Assembly (NCBI GenBank): GCA_964448115.1
Contig: CAYUVA010000004.1
Coordinates: 62,001-126,000 of the forward strand
DNA from: CAYUVA01 sp964448115 [NCBI: uncultured bacterium]
GTDB taxonomy: Bacteria > CAYUVA01
DNA length: 64,000 nt
Direction of reading: 5' to 3'
Shown here: positions 1 through 8,439 of the stretch, piece by piece
Numbering within the stretch: position 1 is the stretch's first letter
Layout: each line of letters begins with the position of its first letter
The notes under the pieces: generated by a model
What the model was told of the DNA's origin: nothing
The model's database searches: none
Seen by the model: the letters and a program-made list of their open reading frames with translations, nothing else
Made by a program: the position numbers and the translations under genes

Positions 1-1
1 A

Positions 2-37
2 ACAAATTTTGAATCATCGGCAGAAGATACTGCATAG
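2..37 (+). CDS. possible 3' end of an upstream gene (partial)
   Basis: One open frame enters from the left edge and stops at a TAG 21 bases before the next start, reading TNFESSAEDTA. The other two forward frames also stop early (at 12 and 71), so which of them is the real upstream gene end cannot be decided. If this one is right, the gene would be the upstream partner of the enoyl-CoA hydratase in an operon. Confidence 0.2.
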   Translation, partial: TNFESSAEDTA

Positions 38-58
38 AAAAGATTATGAGGTTAAAGC

Positions 59-859
59 ATGGGTTCGTTGAGAGATAACTTCGAGACCATAAGCGTTTCG
101 ATTGATGAGAGGATCGCCACCGTTGCCTTGAATCGCCCTGAGATCCATAATGCCTTCAACGAGGTGCTGATCGCCGAGCTTACCGAGGTTTTCAATGTTT
201 TAGGCAATGATGACAATGTTCGGGTTGTAGTTTTAACTGGTCGAGGAAAATCCTTTTGCGCCGGCGCGGATCTCGAATGGATGGGAAGAATGCGCAACTA
301 TAGCTTCGAAGAGAACTATGATGACTCCTATGCCCTCGCTGAGTGCATGTACACCATATACTCGTGCCCCAAGCCTGTAATAGGGTGCATCAATGGCTCT
401 GCATTCGGTGGAGGATGCGGTCTGGTCGCTGCCTGCGATATATCACTTGCCTCCAATGAGGCACGCTTTGCACTATCGGAGGTGAAGCTCGGCTTGGTGC
501 CTGCTTGTATCGCACCTTATGTCATCATGCGCATCGGAATAAAGAACGCTCGAGAGCTTTTCCTAACCGGAGAGCGAATTAACGCAAAGATGGCTCAGAA
601 CATTGGGCTGATAAACTATGCGCTCGAAACTGACCTGTTGCAACATCGCATACGGCAGCTTTGCAACACCCTTATTACCAGCGGTCCCAATGCACTTGCA
701 ATATGCAAGCAATTGATAGCCGATGTGCCAACCATGTCATTGAAGGAGGCTAAGCAATACACCGCCAGAATGATAGCAAAACTGCGAGTCAGCGACGAGG
801 CAAAGGAGGGTATAAGCGCATTCTTTGAAAAAAGAAAACCAAGTTGGGCTCACGAATAG
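59..859 (+). CDS. enoyl-CoA hydratase/isomerase family protein, LiuC (methylglutaconyl-CoA hydratase) type
   Basis: This 266-residue crotonase-fold enzyme has the usual family length. The first oxyanion-hole segment is GKSFCAGADLEWM, and the second is GSAFGGGCGLVAACDI, followed by the acidic FALSEVKLGLVPA segment. AGADLxWM together with GGGxGLVA and LSEVKLGL is the pattern of LiuC/AtuE-type hydratases, which act on methylglutaconyl- or geranoyl-type CoA esters. In classical crotonase the first catalytic Glu lies in GGGCE; here that position is Gly, while the second Glu (SEV) is kept, which is typical of the LiuC branch. A start at 59 is supported by a purine-rich ATGAGG about ten bases upstream. 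The substrate is inferred. No acyl-CoA carboxylase genes are visible, but the left flank lies outside the window. Confidence 0.85.
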   Translation: MGSLRDNFETISVSIDERIATVALNRPEIHNAFNEVLIAELTEVFNVLGNDDNVRVVVLTGRGKSFCAGADLEWMGRMRNYSFEENYDDSYALAECMYTIYSCPKPVIGCINGSAFGGGCGLVAACDISLASNEARFALSEVKLGLVPACIAPYVIMRIGIKNARELFLTGERINAKMAQNIGLINYALETDLLQHRIRQLCNTLITSGPNALAICKQLIADVPTMSLKEAKQYTARMIAKLRVSDEAKEGISAFFEKRKPSWAHE

Positions 860-897
860 AACACTTCACCGTCCGGCATGATTACCTCAAATCTGCT

Positions 898-918
898 CCC
901 TCTCCCTCTGGGAGAGGG
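898..918. repeat. GC-rich inverted repeat (9-bp perfect stem)
   Basis: CCCTCTCCC (898-906) pairs with GGGAGAGGG (910-918) around a 3-base loop, and a second GGGGAGAGGG follows at 921-930. Sequences of this CCCTCTCCC...GGGAGAGGG type are dispersed intergenic repeats in many environmental bacteria. It lies between two convergent genes and could act as a weak bidirectional transcription stop, but it lacks a T-tract. Confidence 0.6.
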
Positions 919-942
919 CTGGGGAGAGGGCATTCCATCACC

Positions 943-1034
943 CCCCCCGTTCACGGGCATCTCCTCTTCTTTTCCCCCCGTTCACGGGCATCTCCTCTTC
1001 TTTTCCCCCCGTTCACGGGGGGATTAAGGGGGGG
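943..1034. repeat. 31-bp tandem repeat, two and a half units, C-run/G-run palindrome
   Basis: The unit begins CCCCCCGTTCACGGG and runs on through a TCTCCTCTTC stretch. Full copies are at 943-973 and 974-1004. A third, partial copy from 1005 is followed by GGGGGGATTAAGGGGGGG, so the last CCCCCC can fold back on the G-runs. The C-run, GTTCACG, G-run plan is that of a mobile intergenic palindrome. The last copy runs into the 3' end of larE and supplies its stop codon. Confidence 0.75.
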
Positions 1035-1839
1035 AAGCGACAAATACCCTACCATTCATGCTACCGCTACGATAGCCCTCAAGATCCAAGCTGATAAAAA
1101 CAAAACCAAGCTCCTTAAATCGGGCTATGATACTTTCTCTCATGCCTGCTTCTAAAAGCCTCGGTATCTCTTGCCCCAAAACCTCGATACGAGCGCTTTT
1201 GTCTAATAATCGCACCCGATATTGACTGAAGCCAAGCGATTCCAGATGTTCCTCACCCTTTTCAACCATGCAAAGTAATTCCTCGGTTATCCTTTGCCCG
1301 TATGGAAATCGGCTAGCTAGGCAAGCCATGCTCGGCTTGGCAAAGGTTTCCAAGCCCAGCTCCTTGGATAGCTCCCTGATCTCTTGTTTACTCAAGCCAA
1401 CCTCTGCCAGCGGACTACTTATACCCAACTCTTTCAGCGCTTCAAGTCCGGGACGATAATCACTAAGATCATCTACATTGCTACCATCGGCAATTTGCTC
1501 CATACCTTTTTCAATGGCTACCTCCTTCAGCTTCCCCATCAACAACTTCTTACAGTGATAGCAACGATTAGACGGGTTACTGATAAATTCTGCGTTCTCC
1601 ATGCAGTCTGAGTTCACCTCGATTACACCGATACCATGCAAGCCGGCGAATTCCAGTGCTCTTTGATGTTCCCGCCTTGGATAGACTGCATCCCTGGCGA
1701 TTACTGCAATCATCTTTTCTCCAAGCACTTGATTGGCTACATAAGCAAGAAACGAAGAATCTACCCCCCCTGAGTATGCAACAAGTAAACTTCGGTAAGA
1801 TCGAATTTTCTCTTTTAGTGCTGCAAGCTTTTGCTTCAT
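1024..1839 (-). CDS. larE: ATP-dependent sacrificial sulfur transferase LarE
   Basis: LarE adenylates and sulfurates the biotin-like P2CMN precursor on the way to the nickel-pincer cofactor of lactate racemase and related enzymes. The PP-loop motif YSGGVDSSFLAY lies near residues 21-32. The LarE-typical SNRCYHCKK and KPSMACLASRFPYG segments follow; the latter carries the sulfur-donating Cys of the family. The length (271) is normal. It overlaps tlpA by 4 bases (ATGA), so it is the last gene of the trxA-ccdA-tlpA-larE operon. LarB and LarC are not in the window. The last residues (VASPP) and the TAA stop are encoded by the neighbouring C/G-run repeat, so the native C-terminus was probably altered by repeat insertion. 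Confidence 0.9.
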   Translation of the reverse strand: MKQKLAALKEKIRSYRSLLVAYSGGVDSSFLAYVANQVLGEKMIAVIARDAVYPRREHQRALEFAGLHGIGVIEVNSDCMENAEFISNPSNRCYHCKKLLMGKLKEVAIEKGMEQIADGSNVDDLSDYRPGLEALKELGISSPLAEVGLSKQEIRELSKELGLETFAKPSMACLASRFPYGQRITEELLCMVEKGEEHLESLGFSQYRVRLLDKSARIEVLGQEIPRLLEAGMRESIIARFKELGFVFISLDLEGYRSGSMNGRVFVASPP

Positions 1840-2357
1840 TCTACCACTTTCTTAACATAATCTTCTCTCGGGAGCCTATGCCCCCGATAGCGGATGACGC
1901 CTTTTTTATCCACCAGTATATTGGTTGGGATGCCGAAGATCTTGTACTTGGAGGATATCCTTCTATTGCTATCCAAGAGGATCGGATAGGTGATCTTATA
2001 CTTGTTTTTTAGCTCATCCATTTTGGAGTTATACCTAGGATCGACATTTATAGAAAGTATCTCCATCTTTTCGCTATATTTTCTATACAACTGCTTCAGT
2101 TCATGGATCTCGTTGATACAGGGCTTGCACCAGGGAGCGAAGAAGACCACCAGCACCGGCTTGTTCCCTTGATACGATGAGAGTGTGTATGTCTTATTGT
2201 CTATACCCTTCAAGATTATATCTATAGCCTCATCGCCGCTATTTACGCCGATCTTTGTCTTACCGTCGCTGATACTCGATGATATAACCAGTGTCAATGC
2301 GATCATTATTACCAGCCATGTTCCAACGATGGCGCCCGTCCTGTATATCGTTCTCAT
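1836..2357 (-). CDS. membrane-anchored TlpA/ResA-like thiol-disulfide oxidoreductase
   Basis: The 173-residue protein has an N-terminal membrane segment (about residues 8-26, probably an uncleaved anchor) followed by a thioredoxin fold with the active site FFAPWCKPCINE and the cis-Pro loop FGIPTNILVD. TlpA/ResA proteins reduce extracytoplasmic disulfides, for example in apocytochrome c, using electrons passed by CcdA. That fits its position between ccdA (25 bases upstream) and larE (4-base overlap). The client proteins are unknown; no cytochrome c genes are visible here. Confidence 0.85.
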   Translation of the reverse strand: MRTIYRTGAIVGTWLVIMIALTLVISSSISDGKTKIGVNSGDEAIDIILKGIDNKTYTLSSYQGNKPVLVVFFAPWCKPCINEIHELKQLYRKYSEKMEILSINVDPRYNSKMDELKNKYKITYPILLDSNRRISSKYKIFGIPTNILVDKKGVIRYRGHRLPREDYVKKVVE

Positions 2358-2382
2358 ATAGTTTTCTCCCTGTTTTCGCTTG

Positions 2383-3093
2383 TTATATAATCTGTTTTCC
2401 GACCTGGATCAAGAAGTACTCCGCCATGATGATCATGATTATCCCGAATGCCCTCTTTATTCTGTTCAGCCACATTCCCTGTTTAGGCATGGCGGTTACC
2501 AGCCCGGCAAATGTGCCGAGCACAATGAACAACACGCCCATTCCTAGGGCATAAGAGAAGAATAAAATACCCCCATAAACCGCGTTCCCGGATAGAGAAA
2601 CCCAGCCGCCTAGAACTCCAAGGATCGGTCCCACGCAAGGAGAGGCTGCAAATCCCAGGATAATGCCCATAAGAAGAGCGCCTCCAATGCCTGCCTTGCT
2701 GCCTTTAGGAGCAAAGCGGTTCAAAAAGGTGAACTGGGGAAACTCGAAGACTCCCAACATCGATAAACCGAGGAGAAGAATGATATTGCCGATAATGAAG
2801 AAAGTCCATTTATTGCTTGCGATCTGCCCGAACATCATCCCTGGTATGAGTGCGGCCAGCACGCCCAGGATGCTGTAGGTAATCGCTATCCCAAGCGTAA
2901 AGAAGACCGAAAGTATAAAACCGTGTAGCTTGCTTTTCCCCGAGCGAGCACCTATGTAGCTTACCGTTACAGGTATCATCGGATATACGCAGGGAGTCAA
3001 GCTGGACAATACTCCACCTATGAATACCAGTATAATCGCCAGCGGTGCATTATTTCCTAGTGCGTTTTGCAGGGATTCAGCTAAGCCCTCCAA
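2383..3093 (-). CDS. ccdA: CcdA/DsbD-type transmembrane thiol reductase
   Basis: This 236-residue integral membrane protein has about six hydrophobic segments. Two conserved Cys-Pro contexts are visible, LSSLTPCVYPMIP near residue 33 and GFAASPCVGPILG in the second half; in this family these cysteines form the disulfide that shuttles electrons across the membrane. It would take electrons from the cytoplasmic thioredoxin encoded one base upstream and hand them to the TlpA-like protein encoded downstream. The three genes together make a complete cytoplasm-to-periplasm reducing chain. Confidence 0.9.
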   Translation of the reverse strand: MEGLAESLQNALGNNAPLAIILVFIGGVLSSLTPCVYPMIPVTVSYIGARSGKSKLHGFILSVFFTLGIAITYSILGVLAALIPGMMFGQIASNKWTFFIIGNIILLLGLSMLGVFEFPQFTFLNRFAPKGSKAGIGGALLMGIILGFAASPCVGPILGVLGGWVSLSGNAVYGGILFFSYALGMGVLFIVLGTFAGLVTAMPKQGMWLNRIKRAFGIIMIIMAEYFLIQVGKQII

Positions 3094-3094
3094 C

Positions 3095-3424
3095 CTAGCC
3101 CTCCAGGTATTGCTTTATATTCTGTAACAGCTTAGCCTTGGGTAAAAAGCCGTTGAATGACTCCATAATGGTTCCGTTCTTGATAATGAAGGTAACCGGA
3201 ACGCTCATTACACTGTATTCTCTCGCCAGGTCCGGGGACTCTCCAACATCGACGGTAAAAAATTTGACCCTGCCAGCGAGTTCCTCCTGGAGTTCTTCCA
3301 TGATAGGCTCCAGCTTCTTGCATGGTCCACACCATTGTCCACCGAACTCGACCACCGATAAGACATCGGAATCTTGAACCTCTGTCTTGAAGTTAACTTC
3401 ATTGACCTTTTTCAGGTTAGCCAT
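3095..3424 (-). CDS. trxA: thioredoxin
   Basis: This is a 109-residue cytoplasmic thioredoxin with the canonical active site GGQWCGPCKKLEP and the cis-Pro loop VMSVPVTFII. It is the first gene of a four-gene minus-strand operon, separated from ccdA by one base. Start ATG at 3424 is preceded by CTAAGGAGC, a good ribosome-binding site. A sigma-70-like promoter lies at 3484-3511. The cotranscription with ccdA and tlpA suggests it feeds electrons to the periplasmic branch. Confidence 0.93.
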   Translation of the reverse strand: MANLKKVNEVNFKTEVQDSDVLSVVEFGGQWCGPCKKLEPIMEELQEELAGRVKFFTVDVGESPDLAREYSVMSVPVTFIIKNGTIMESFNGFLPKAKLLQNIKQYLEG

Positions 3425-3483
3425 TTTATGCTTGCTCCTTAGTTGCTTAACTTAAACAATTAACATTTTTTTCATATTCCTTC

Positions 3484-3511
3484 ATTATATTGCTATCTGT
3501 TTCCAGATCAA
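3484..3511 (-). promoter_or_regulatory. predicted sigma-70 promoter of the trxA-ccdA-tlpA-larE operon
   Basis: Read on the minus strand, TTGATC (3506-3511) and TATAAT (3484-3489) are separated by 16 bases, about 60 bases before the trxA start. The -10 box is a perfect consensus. A 115-bp element shared with the ffh promoter region begins 15 bases further upstream. Confidence 0.6.
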
Positions 3512-3526
3512 AGGGAATTTAAATGT

Positions 3527-3641
3527 TCCCAGATCTTCAGCTTGAACTTGCCTACTTAGGGGTAAACCCTTTTCTAGAAAATGATTATCCCCCGAACCTC
3601 CTTCCCAAAAGCTGCATTAACCAGGTGTTCGAGCCAAAGGC
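3527..3641. repeat. 115-bp interspersed element, copy 1 (upstream of the trxA promoter)
   Basis: This stretch matches 11670-11784 at roughly 70 percent identity by eye, with two compensating one-base gaps. Well conserved blocks include TTCCCAAAAGC, GATTATCCCCC and AGTC/GCCAAAGGC. Both copies lie in divergent intergenic regions with the same orientation relative to a minus-strand sigma-70 promoter. Copy 1 contains the palindrome TTTTCTAGAAAA. A short reading frame (from ATG 3524) crosses it, but the gaps shift frame between copies, which argues against a conserved protein. The rest of the 318-base gap (3425-3742) holds only the trxA promoter and leader. Confidence 0.65.
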
Positions 3642-3742
3642 TCCTCGCAACTGATTGCATTCGCCTTTAAGCGATCTTGTCAATTGAAACAGAGAATCTA
3701 GGATCGTTTTATCCAATTTTTTATTTATAGTATACTGGTAGC

Positions 3743-4132
3743 ATGGCAGTTGAACTATCAGCTCGCAGGAAAAGGATCTTAACCGCCCTCTTCGATGCGC
3801 TTGTACCAGAGGACACCCCCCGAATGCCCCCCTGGAGAGACACGCAGGCTTACCAGATCGCCTGCGATGTCATGGATGCGCCAGTGAAAGAGGTTCGCAA
3901 GGCTTACCTGTACATGCTCGATCTTATTGAATATTTGCCCCTGGTTATACTTGGCACACCAACCAGATTCACCAGGCTCGAAAGAGACCTTCAGTTGGAG
4001 TACCTGTATCGGCTTCTGAACCACCCCATTTATAGCCTGAGGATACTTGTGAGGATCTTTAGCATCTTTTGCTACATGGGCTACTATCACGATGAACGAA
4101 TAAAGAGAGAGATAGGATTCGATCAGCTATGA
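3743..4132 (+). CDS. small partner protein of a GMC oxidoreductase (gluconate dehydrogenase subunit 3-like)
   Basis: The 129-residue protein starts with ELSARRKRILTALFDALVPED, the pattern of small subunits that precede GMC-type dehydrogenases (gluconate 2-dehydrogenase subunit 3 family), where they assist folding or export of the flavoprotein. No twin-arginine signal is visible here. It overlaps the oxidoreductase by 4 bases (ATGA), which implies translational coupling and a joint function. The C-terminal half is Tyr/Arg-rich and not distinctive. The assignment rests on the N-terminal motif and on gene order. Confidence 0.65.
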   Translation: MAVELSARRKRILTALFDALVPEDTPRMPPWRDTQAYQIACDVMDAPVKEVRKAYLYMLDLIEYLPLVILGTPTRFTRLERDLQLEYLYRLLNHPIYSLRILVRIFSIFCYMGYYHDERIKREIGFDQL

Positions 4133-5637
4133 TAATTACCAGCAGGGATGTTTCAAAGGATATCGAGCAGAGTGCCGATGTAGTCGTGATCGGCAGCGGA
4201 GCTGGGGGAGCGGTCAGCGCCGCCGAGCTTGCCGAGGGGGGCTTGAGCGTAATCATCGTTGAGGAGGGAGGATACTATAAGCCCGATTACTTCGACAACG
4301 ACTTCTTAAAGCTCGCCTTCACCATGTATCGGGACAAGAATATGACCGCCACTCTGGGGCATCCTGGGGTGCTGCTGCCATTGGGCTGCTGCGTGGGAGG
4401 CACTACGACAGTGAACAGCGGCACCTGCTTTCGCACTCCGCAACACCTGCTCAGGCAGTGGAATTGGAGGTTCGGTCTCAAGGTAACGGCAAGGGATCTT
4501 AAGCCGCACTTCGAGGCGGTCGAGGAGTTTCTCGGCATTAGCGAGGCAAAAAAGGAGAACCTGGGCTTGAATGCCCTGGTGGTAAAAAAAGGAGCCGAAG
4601 CTCTCGGATACAGCCACCGACCGTTAAGGCGAAACGCAGCCGAGTGTACCGCCAAGGGTCGCTGCGCATTCGGATGTCCATCCTCGGCGAAAAAGAGCAT
4701 GGATATCTCCTATATCCCCAAGGCGCTTAAGCATGGCGCCATTCTCTACGCCAACTGCCAGGTTAGGGATATCATGGTCGAAAATGGCAAGGCAGTCGGC
4801 ATCAGGGGAGTTTTTCTGCACCCGGAGTCAAAAGAGAAGCTGCATACCCTCACTGTTCGGGCAAAGAAGGTGATCCTCTCCGCCGGTGCGGTCTATTCGC
4901 CACAGCTTCTCAAGCAAAATAATCTCTGCAAGGGAAGTCGGCAGGTGGGTCGCAACTTATTTATCCACCCGGCAGTGAAGGTAATGGGGCTGTTCGATAG
5001 CAAGATAGAGGGCTGGAAATCGATTCCTCAGGGCTACTGCATCGACGAATTCAAGGGAATGGGGATAATTATGGAGAACGCATTCTTGCCCCCGGAGCTT
5101 CATGTAACCGCTGCCCCCTTCATCGGCAGAAGACACCGTGAATTCATGGAAAAATATCCCTACCTGAGCGTTTGGGGTGTGATGGTCTCTGATACATCGG
5201 GCGGGATAATTGTAAATGCGGGTACAAATAAGCCCCTGATGTTCTATCATCTCAATAAACGGGACTTTGAGCGCTTCAAGCTGGGGACTGCCATAATGGC
5301 TGAGGTCTTTTTCGCAGCCGGCGCAAGGGAGGTCTATCTACCCTTTAGCAAGCTGACCTCGATAAACTCGCCGGATGAGATTCGCCTGATCTTCAACTCC
5401 AACCTGAGACCAGCGCATGCCGATCTGATCGCCTTTCACCCCATGGGCACCTGTCGCATGGGTGAAGATCCCCGCCGCTGCGTGGTCGATTCTAACCTTG
5501 AGACCTTTGAGGTAAAGAACCTTTATGTGATCGATGCCAGCATCTTCCCCTCGTCGCTGGGAGTCAATCCGCAGGAGTCGATCTTCGGCTTCGCACGCTA
5601 TGCAGCACATAAGATCATTGCGAAATACAGGAGATAA
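4129..5637 (+). CDS. GMC family FAD-dependent oxidoreductase
   Basis: This 502-residue flavoprotein has an N-terminal dinucleotide-binding motif (VVVIGSGAGGAVSAAELAEG, about residues 19-38) and a GCCVGGTTTVNSG segment (FAD contact). The C-terminal GMC block HPMGTCRMG...NLYVIDASIFPSSLGVNPQ carries the conserved active-site His region. A Cys-rich loop (CTAKGRCAFGCP, near residues 168-179) resembles that of fatty-alcohol/cholesterol oxidase-like and gluconate dehydrogenase-like members. Substrates for this group are alcohols, sugars or sterols; which one applies cannot be told. It is coupled by a 4-base overlap to its small partner gene. Confidence 0.85.
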   Translation: MIITSRDVSKDIEQSADVVVIGSGAGGAVSAAELAEGGLSVIIVEEGGYYKPDYFDNDFLKLAFTMYRDKNMTATLGHPGVLLPLGCCVGGTTTVNSGTCFRTPQHLLRQWNWRFGLKVTARDLKPHFEAVEEFLGISEAKKENLGLNALVVKKGAEALGYSHRPLRRNAAECTAKGRCAFGCPSSAKKSMDISYIPKALKHGAILYANCQVRDIMVENGKAVGIRGVFLHPESKEKLHTLTVRAKKVILSAGAVYSPQLLKQNNLCKGSRQVGRNLFIHPAVKVMGLFDSKIEGWKSIPQGYCIDEFKGMGIIMENAFLPPELHVTAAPFIGRRHREFMEKYPYLSVWGVMVSDTSGGIIVNAGTNKPLMFYHLNKRDFERFKLGTAIMAEVFFAAGAREVYLPFSKLTSINSPDEIRLIFNSNLRPAHADLIAFHPMGTCRMGEDPRRCVVDSNLETFEVKNLYVIDASIFPSSLGVNPQESIFGFARYAAHKIIAKYRR

Positions 5638-5671
5638 AAGATATCGTAAATCCATCCTTACAATAGATTGC

Positions 5672-5699
5672 TTGAAAAAGTCGATCTTTCTGCTATAGT
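5672..5699 (+). promoter_or_regulatory. predicted sigma-70 promoter of the old yellow enzyme gene
   Basis: TTGAAA (5672-5677) and TATAGT (5694-5699) are 16 bases apart. They lie about 100 bases before the start codon at 5798, which itself follows CTAAGGAGCTG, a good ribosome-binding site. Confidence 0.5.
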
Positions 5700-5797
5700 C
5701 ATGTTGTAATAGGGAAAGTGTTGGGAGGGTCAAGATTGAACTAAAAACTGGAGTGGAGAGGTATCTCTATCTCCTTTAGGTACTAAGGAGCTGGGTT

Positions 5798-7690
5798 ATG
5801 GAAATCTTTGATGTATTGGAACTTGGATCAGTAAGGCTTGCTAATCGTCTTGCTATGGCGCCCTTAAAGACCGCCTATAATAGTAAGGACGGCAAGATTA
5901 CTTCAAAGACAATCGAATTCTTCAGAAGGCGTGCACAAGGCGGAGTTGGATTGATAATAAGCGAACCGCTCTATGTCTCTCTGGAGGGAAAGGAACACCC
6001 TAAACAGCTAGGGATTGATGAAGATGACAAAATTGAGGGATTAGTAGATCTTGTTGATGCTGTACACCAGGAAGGATCTAAGATATTTGCCCACTTAAAC
6101 CACGGCGGAAGAGCTGCCAATCCAAAAGCCTCCGGGAAACCTGCAAAGGCTCCATCACCTGTAACCTGTCAAGCAAAAGAGATAACCCCCGAACAGCTTA
6201 GCATAGACGAGATAAGATACATTGTTAACTGCTATGCAAATGCTGCACTAAGAGCCAAAAGGGCTGGATTCGATGGTATCGAATTACAATGTGGTCTCGG
6301 ATATCTTGTAGCTCAATTCCTATCTCCCAAGACGAACCTAAGAACCGATGAATATGGTAATGGCTACAAGTTTCTAGAGGAAGTAATTGATGCAGTAAAA
6401 CAGCATGTTCCCGAGAGATACCCGATCATTGCCAGGATCTCGATGGATGAAAAGGTTGAAGGGGGTTTGAAAATAGAGGATACGATAAGATTAGCCTCCT
6501 TTCTGGCTGGAAAGGGCTTAGCAGCCATACATGTAGTATCGGGGAATGTATGTGATTCTCCCCCATTTTACTTCCAGTATATGAGTCTCCCTAAGCAATT
6601 TAACCTTAAACTGGCATTGATACTCAAAGAAAAGATAGATCTTCCGATTATTGTAGCTGGAAGAATGGGGGAGCCGGATGATATTCGGCTCGCATTGTCG
6701 ATGAATATTGACGGAGTTGCGCTAGGAAGGCCCTTGATCAGCGATCCAGACCTCCCAATTAAAATCATGCAAAAAAGAGAAGACGAGATTCTAAGGTGTG
6801 GTGCATGCCTCCAAGGATGCTTGTTGAAGGTAAAATCTGGAGAAGGTATCGGTTGTAGCTTTAATCCCCAGGTCGGACGAGAGGGGGAAGTTGTAGGGGC
6901 TGCTGAAAAACGAAAAAAGGTTGTGGTTGTCGGTGGAGGACCTGCAGGTATGCAGTTTGCCCTGACAGCCAAGCAACGCGGTCATAAGGTCGTATTATTT
7001 GATGACAACGACCTGGGCGGACAGATGAGATATTGTTTCCTTGCTCCAGGCAAGGAGATGATGAGAAAACCCTGTGAATTCCTACCTAGGGCGATTAAGG
7101 AGGCTGGGATCAAACTGAACCTGGGTACCCATGCTGATCTCGATTCGATCATACAGGAGAAGCCGGATGAGGTGATCATCGCTACTGGTGCAAAAGCAAA
7201 ATCTGTCGATATACCAGGGCTAGAGAAGCAGCTTACTGGACTAGATGTATTCAGCGGAAAGTTTGAGATCGGACATCGAGTCCTTATTCTTGGCGGCGGT
7301 ATGGTAGGGATAGAAATTGCTGATCTTCTGTCTCAAGAGGGACATTCAGTAACCATCATAGAGATCCTCGACTGTATTGGCAAAGGCATGGTTCCGTTTG
7401 CACTAAAAAGCACCAAGGAAAGGTTTAAAAACAAAGACATAAAAATATTTACCAATGCGAGATTGATCTCCATGGATAAGGGTAAGGCTATTATCAAGCA
7501 AGATAAGGAGCAGATGGATCTAGGCTCCTATGATACAGTAGTTGTTACAATCGGCACCATGGCTCAAAAGGAGCTTATTGAGCCGATTGAGCATCTTGGG
7601 ATACCGGTTCATGTAATAGGAGATGCCAGGAAACCAGGCACCATATTCGATGCGGTACACCAAGGGTATCAACTGGCTTTAAAGATTTAA
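5798..7690 (+). CDS. NADH:flavin oxidoreductase, 2,4-dienoyl-CoA reductase (FadH)/old yellow enzyme family
   Basis: The 630-residue protein has the three-part FadH plan. An FMN-binding TIM barrel (about 1-330) carries the starting motif VRLANRLAMAPLKT. A 4Fe-4S site CGACLQGC...GC follows, with spacing C-x2-C-x3-C-x11-C, near residues 339-358. Then come FAD and NAD(P) Rossmann folds, with VVVVGGGPAGMQFAL and VLILGGGMVGIEIADL. Electrons run from NAD(P)H through FAD and the cluster to FMN. Substrates of the family include dienoyl-CoA, enoate and trimethylamine; the sequence alone does not separate them. It is monocistronic, with its own promoter. Confidence 0.88.
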   Translation: MEIFDVLELGSVRLANRLAMAPLKTAYNSKDGKITSKTIEFFRRRAQGGVGLIISEPLYVSLEGKEHPKQLGIDEDDKIEGLVDLVDAVHQEGSKIFAHLNHGGRAANPKASGKPAKAPSPVTCQAKEITPEQLSIDEIRYIVNCYANAALRAKRAGFDGIELQCGLGYLVAQFLSPKTNLRTDEYGNGYKFLEEVIDAVKQHVPERYPIIARISMDEKVEGGLKIEDTIRLASFLAGKGLAAIHVVSGNVCDSPPFYFQYMSLPKQFNLKLALILKEKIDLPIIVAGRMGEPDDIRLALSMNIDGVALGRPLISDPDLPIKIMQKREDEILRCGACLQGCLLKVKSGEGIGCSFNPQVGREGEVVGAAEKRKKVVVVGGGPAGMQFALTAKQRGHKVVLFDDNDLGGQMRYCFLAPGKEMMRKPCEFLPRAIKEAGIKLNLGTHADLDSIIQEKPDEVIIATGAKAKSVDIPGLEKQLTGLDVFSGKFEIGHRVLILGGGMVGIEIADLLSQEGHSVTIIEILDCIGKGMVPFALKSTKERFKNKDIKIFTNARLISMDKGKAIIKQDKEQMDLGSYDTVVVTIGTMAQKELIEPIEHLGIPVHVIGDARKPGTIFDAVHQGYQLALKI

Positions 7691-7857
7691 TGCAGCAAAT
7701 GACCTAGTCTTCGCTTTCCATCAAAATAGCTAAACTGAAAGGACAAATCCGTGTATCTGTTCATTTCAAACCAGGATACGCGGTTTCCCCTTGGGAAAAA
7801 TGCGTCTTTTGCATATTTCTACAAGACTCAATAATAAAAAGGATCCCTAGGCTCGGT

Positions 7858-8439
7858 TCATATATCGAACCGTGTGCCTAGCAATCGGTCTATTATTATC
7901 GATGCGGCGCTGCGTACCGAAAGGTGATTGTAGCTCGAATCAGGACTTATGGGCTTCAGCAGGTAATCAGCCATCTTGAAAACCTGGGGGGACAATCCCC
8001 AGCCAGTGCCGAAAAGAAGCAACAATCGGTTGCCATCCTCGAGCAGGTGGCGCAGAAAATAGTAGCTTATGACAGTGCATTGATCGCTCTCCTTGGCAGA
8101 GGTGGCAATGAGCGTAATCCTTGGCTCCTCATTGTTTAGCTGGGCAATCACCTGCTCAACCGTCTCGCATAAGGTTATACATTCCAGTGCATAAGCGCGA
8201 TCTGGGTTGAAGGTAGCGCCATAGCCCTCTTGCCAGTGCCTGATAAGCTCCTGAGCGTGGTCTCTTTGAGATTTCATCGGGTTTACCAGGTAACACCCCC
8301 CGAGTTCATAGGTTCGGGCTAGACGCGCCAGGTCATGGATATCGAGGTTGGTTATGGCAGTAGCCACCTCTTCTTTGTGCTTATTGAGCACCGGGTAGTG
8401 GACTAAGGCGATATAGACCCTGGAGCCAAGCGATCTCAA
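7858..8439 (-). CDS. SPOUT-type RNA methyltransferase (Methyltrn_RNA_4-like)
   Basis: The 193-residue protein reads like the family of SAM-dependent RNA methyltransferases encoded next to trmD in Thermotoga, Aquifex and relatives. It opens with [37 protein letters not shown] in outline, and a glycine-rich knot region [16 protein letters not shown] precedes a C-terminal [19 protein letters not shown] helix, as in TrmD/TrmH-like knots. It overlaps trmD by 4 bases. Its RNA target is unknown. It occupies the slot where rplS usually lies. Confidence 0.75.
   Translation of the reverse strand: MRSLGSRVYIALVHYPVLNKHKEEVATAITNLDIHDLARLARTYELGGCYLVNPMKSQRDHAQELIRHWQEGYGATFNPDRAYALECITLCETVEQVIAQLNNEEPRITLIATSAKESDQCTVISYYFLRHLLEDGNRLLLLFGTGWGLSPQVFKMADYLLKPISPDSSYNHLSVRSAASIIIDRLLGTRFDI

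Noticed and set aside
844-1155. Forward frame of 103 codons after the enoyl-CoA hydratase
   Set aside because: It runs through C/G-run repeats and into the antisense of larE.
3524-3655. Short protein encoded by the 115-bp element (LELAYLGVNPF / FDIAFLGGNPF)
   Set aside because: The two copies look alike at the start, but one-base gaps shift frame between them, and one copy lacks an own start with a ribosome-binding site.
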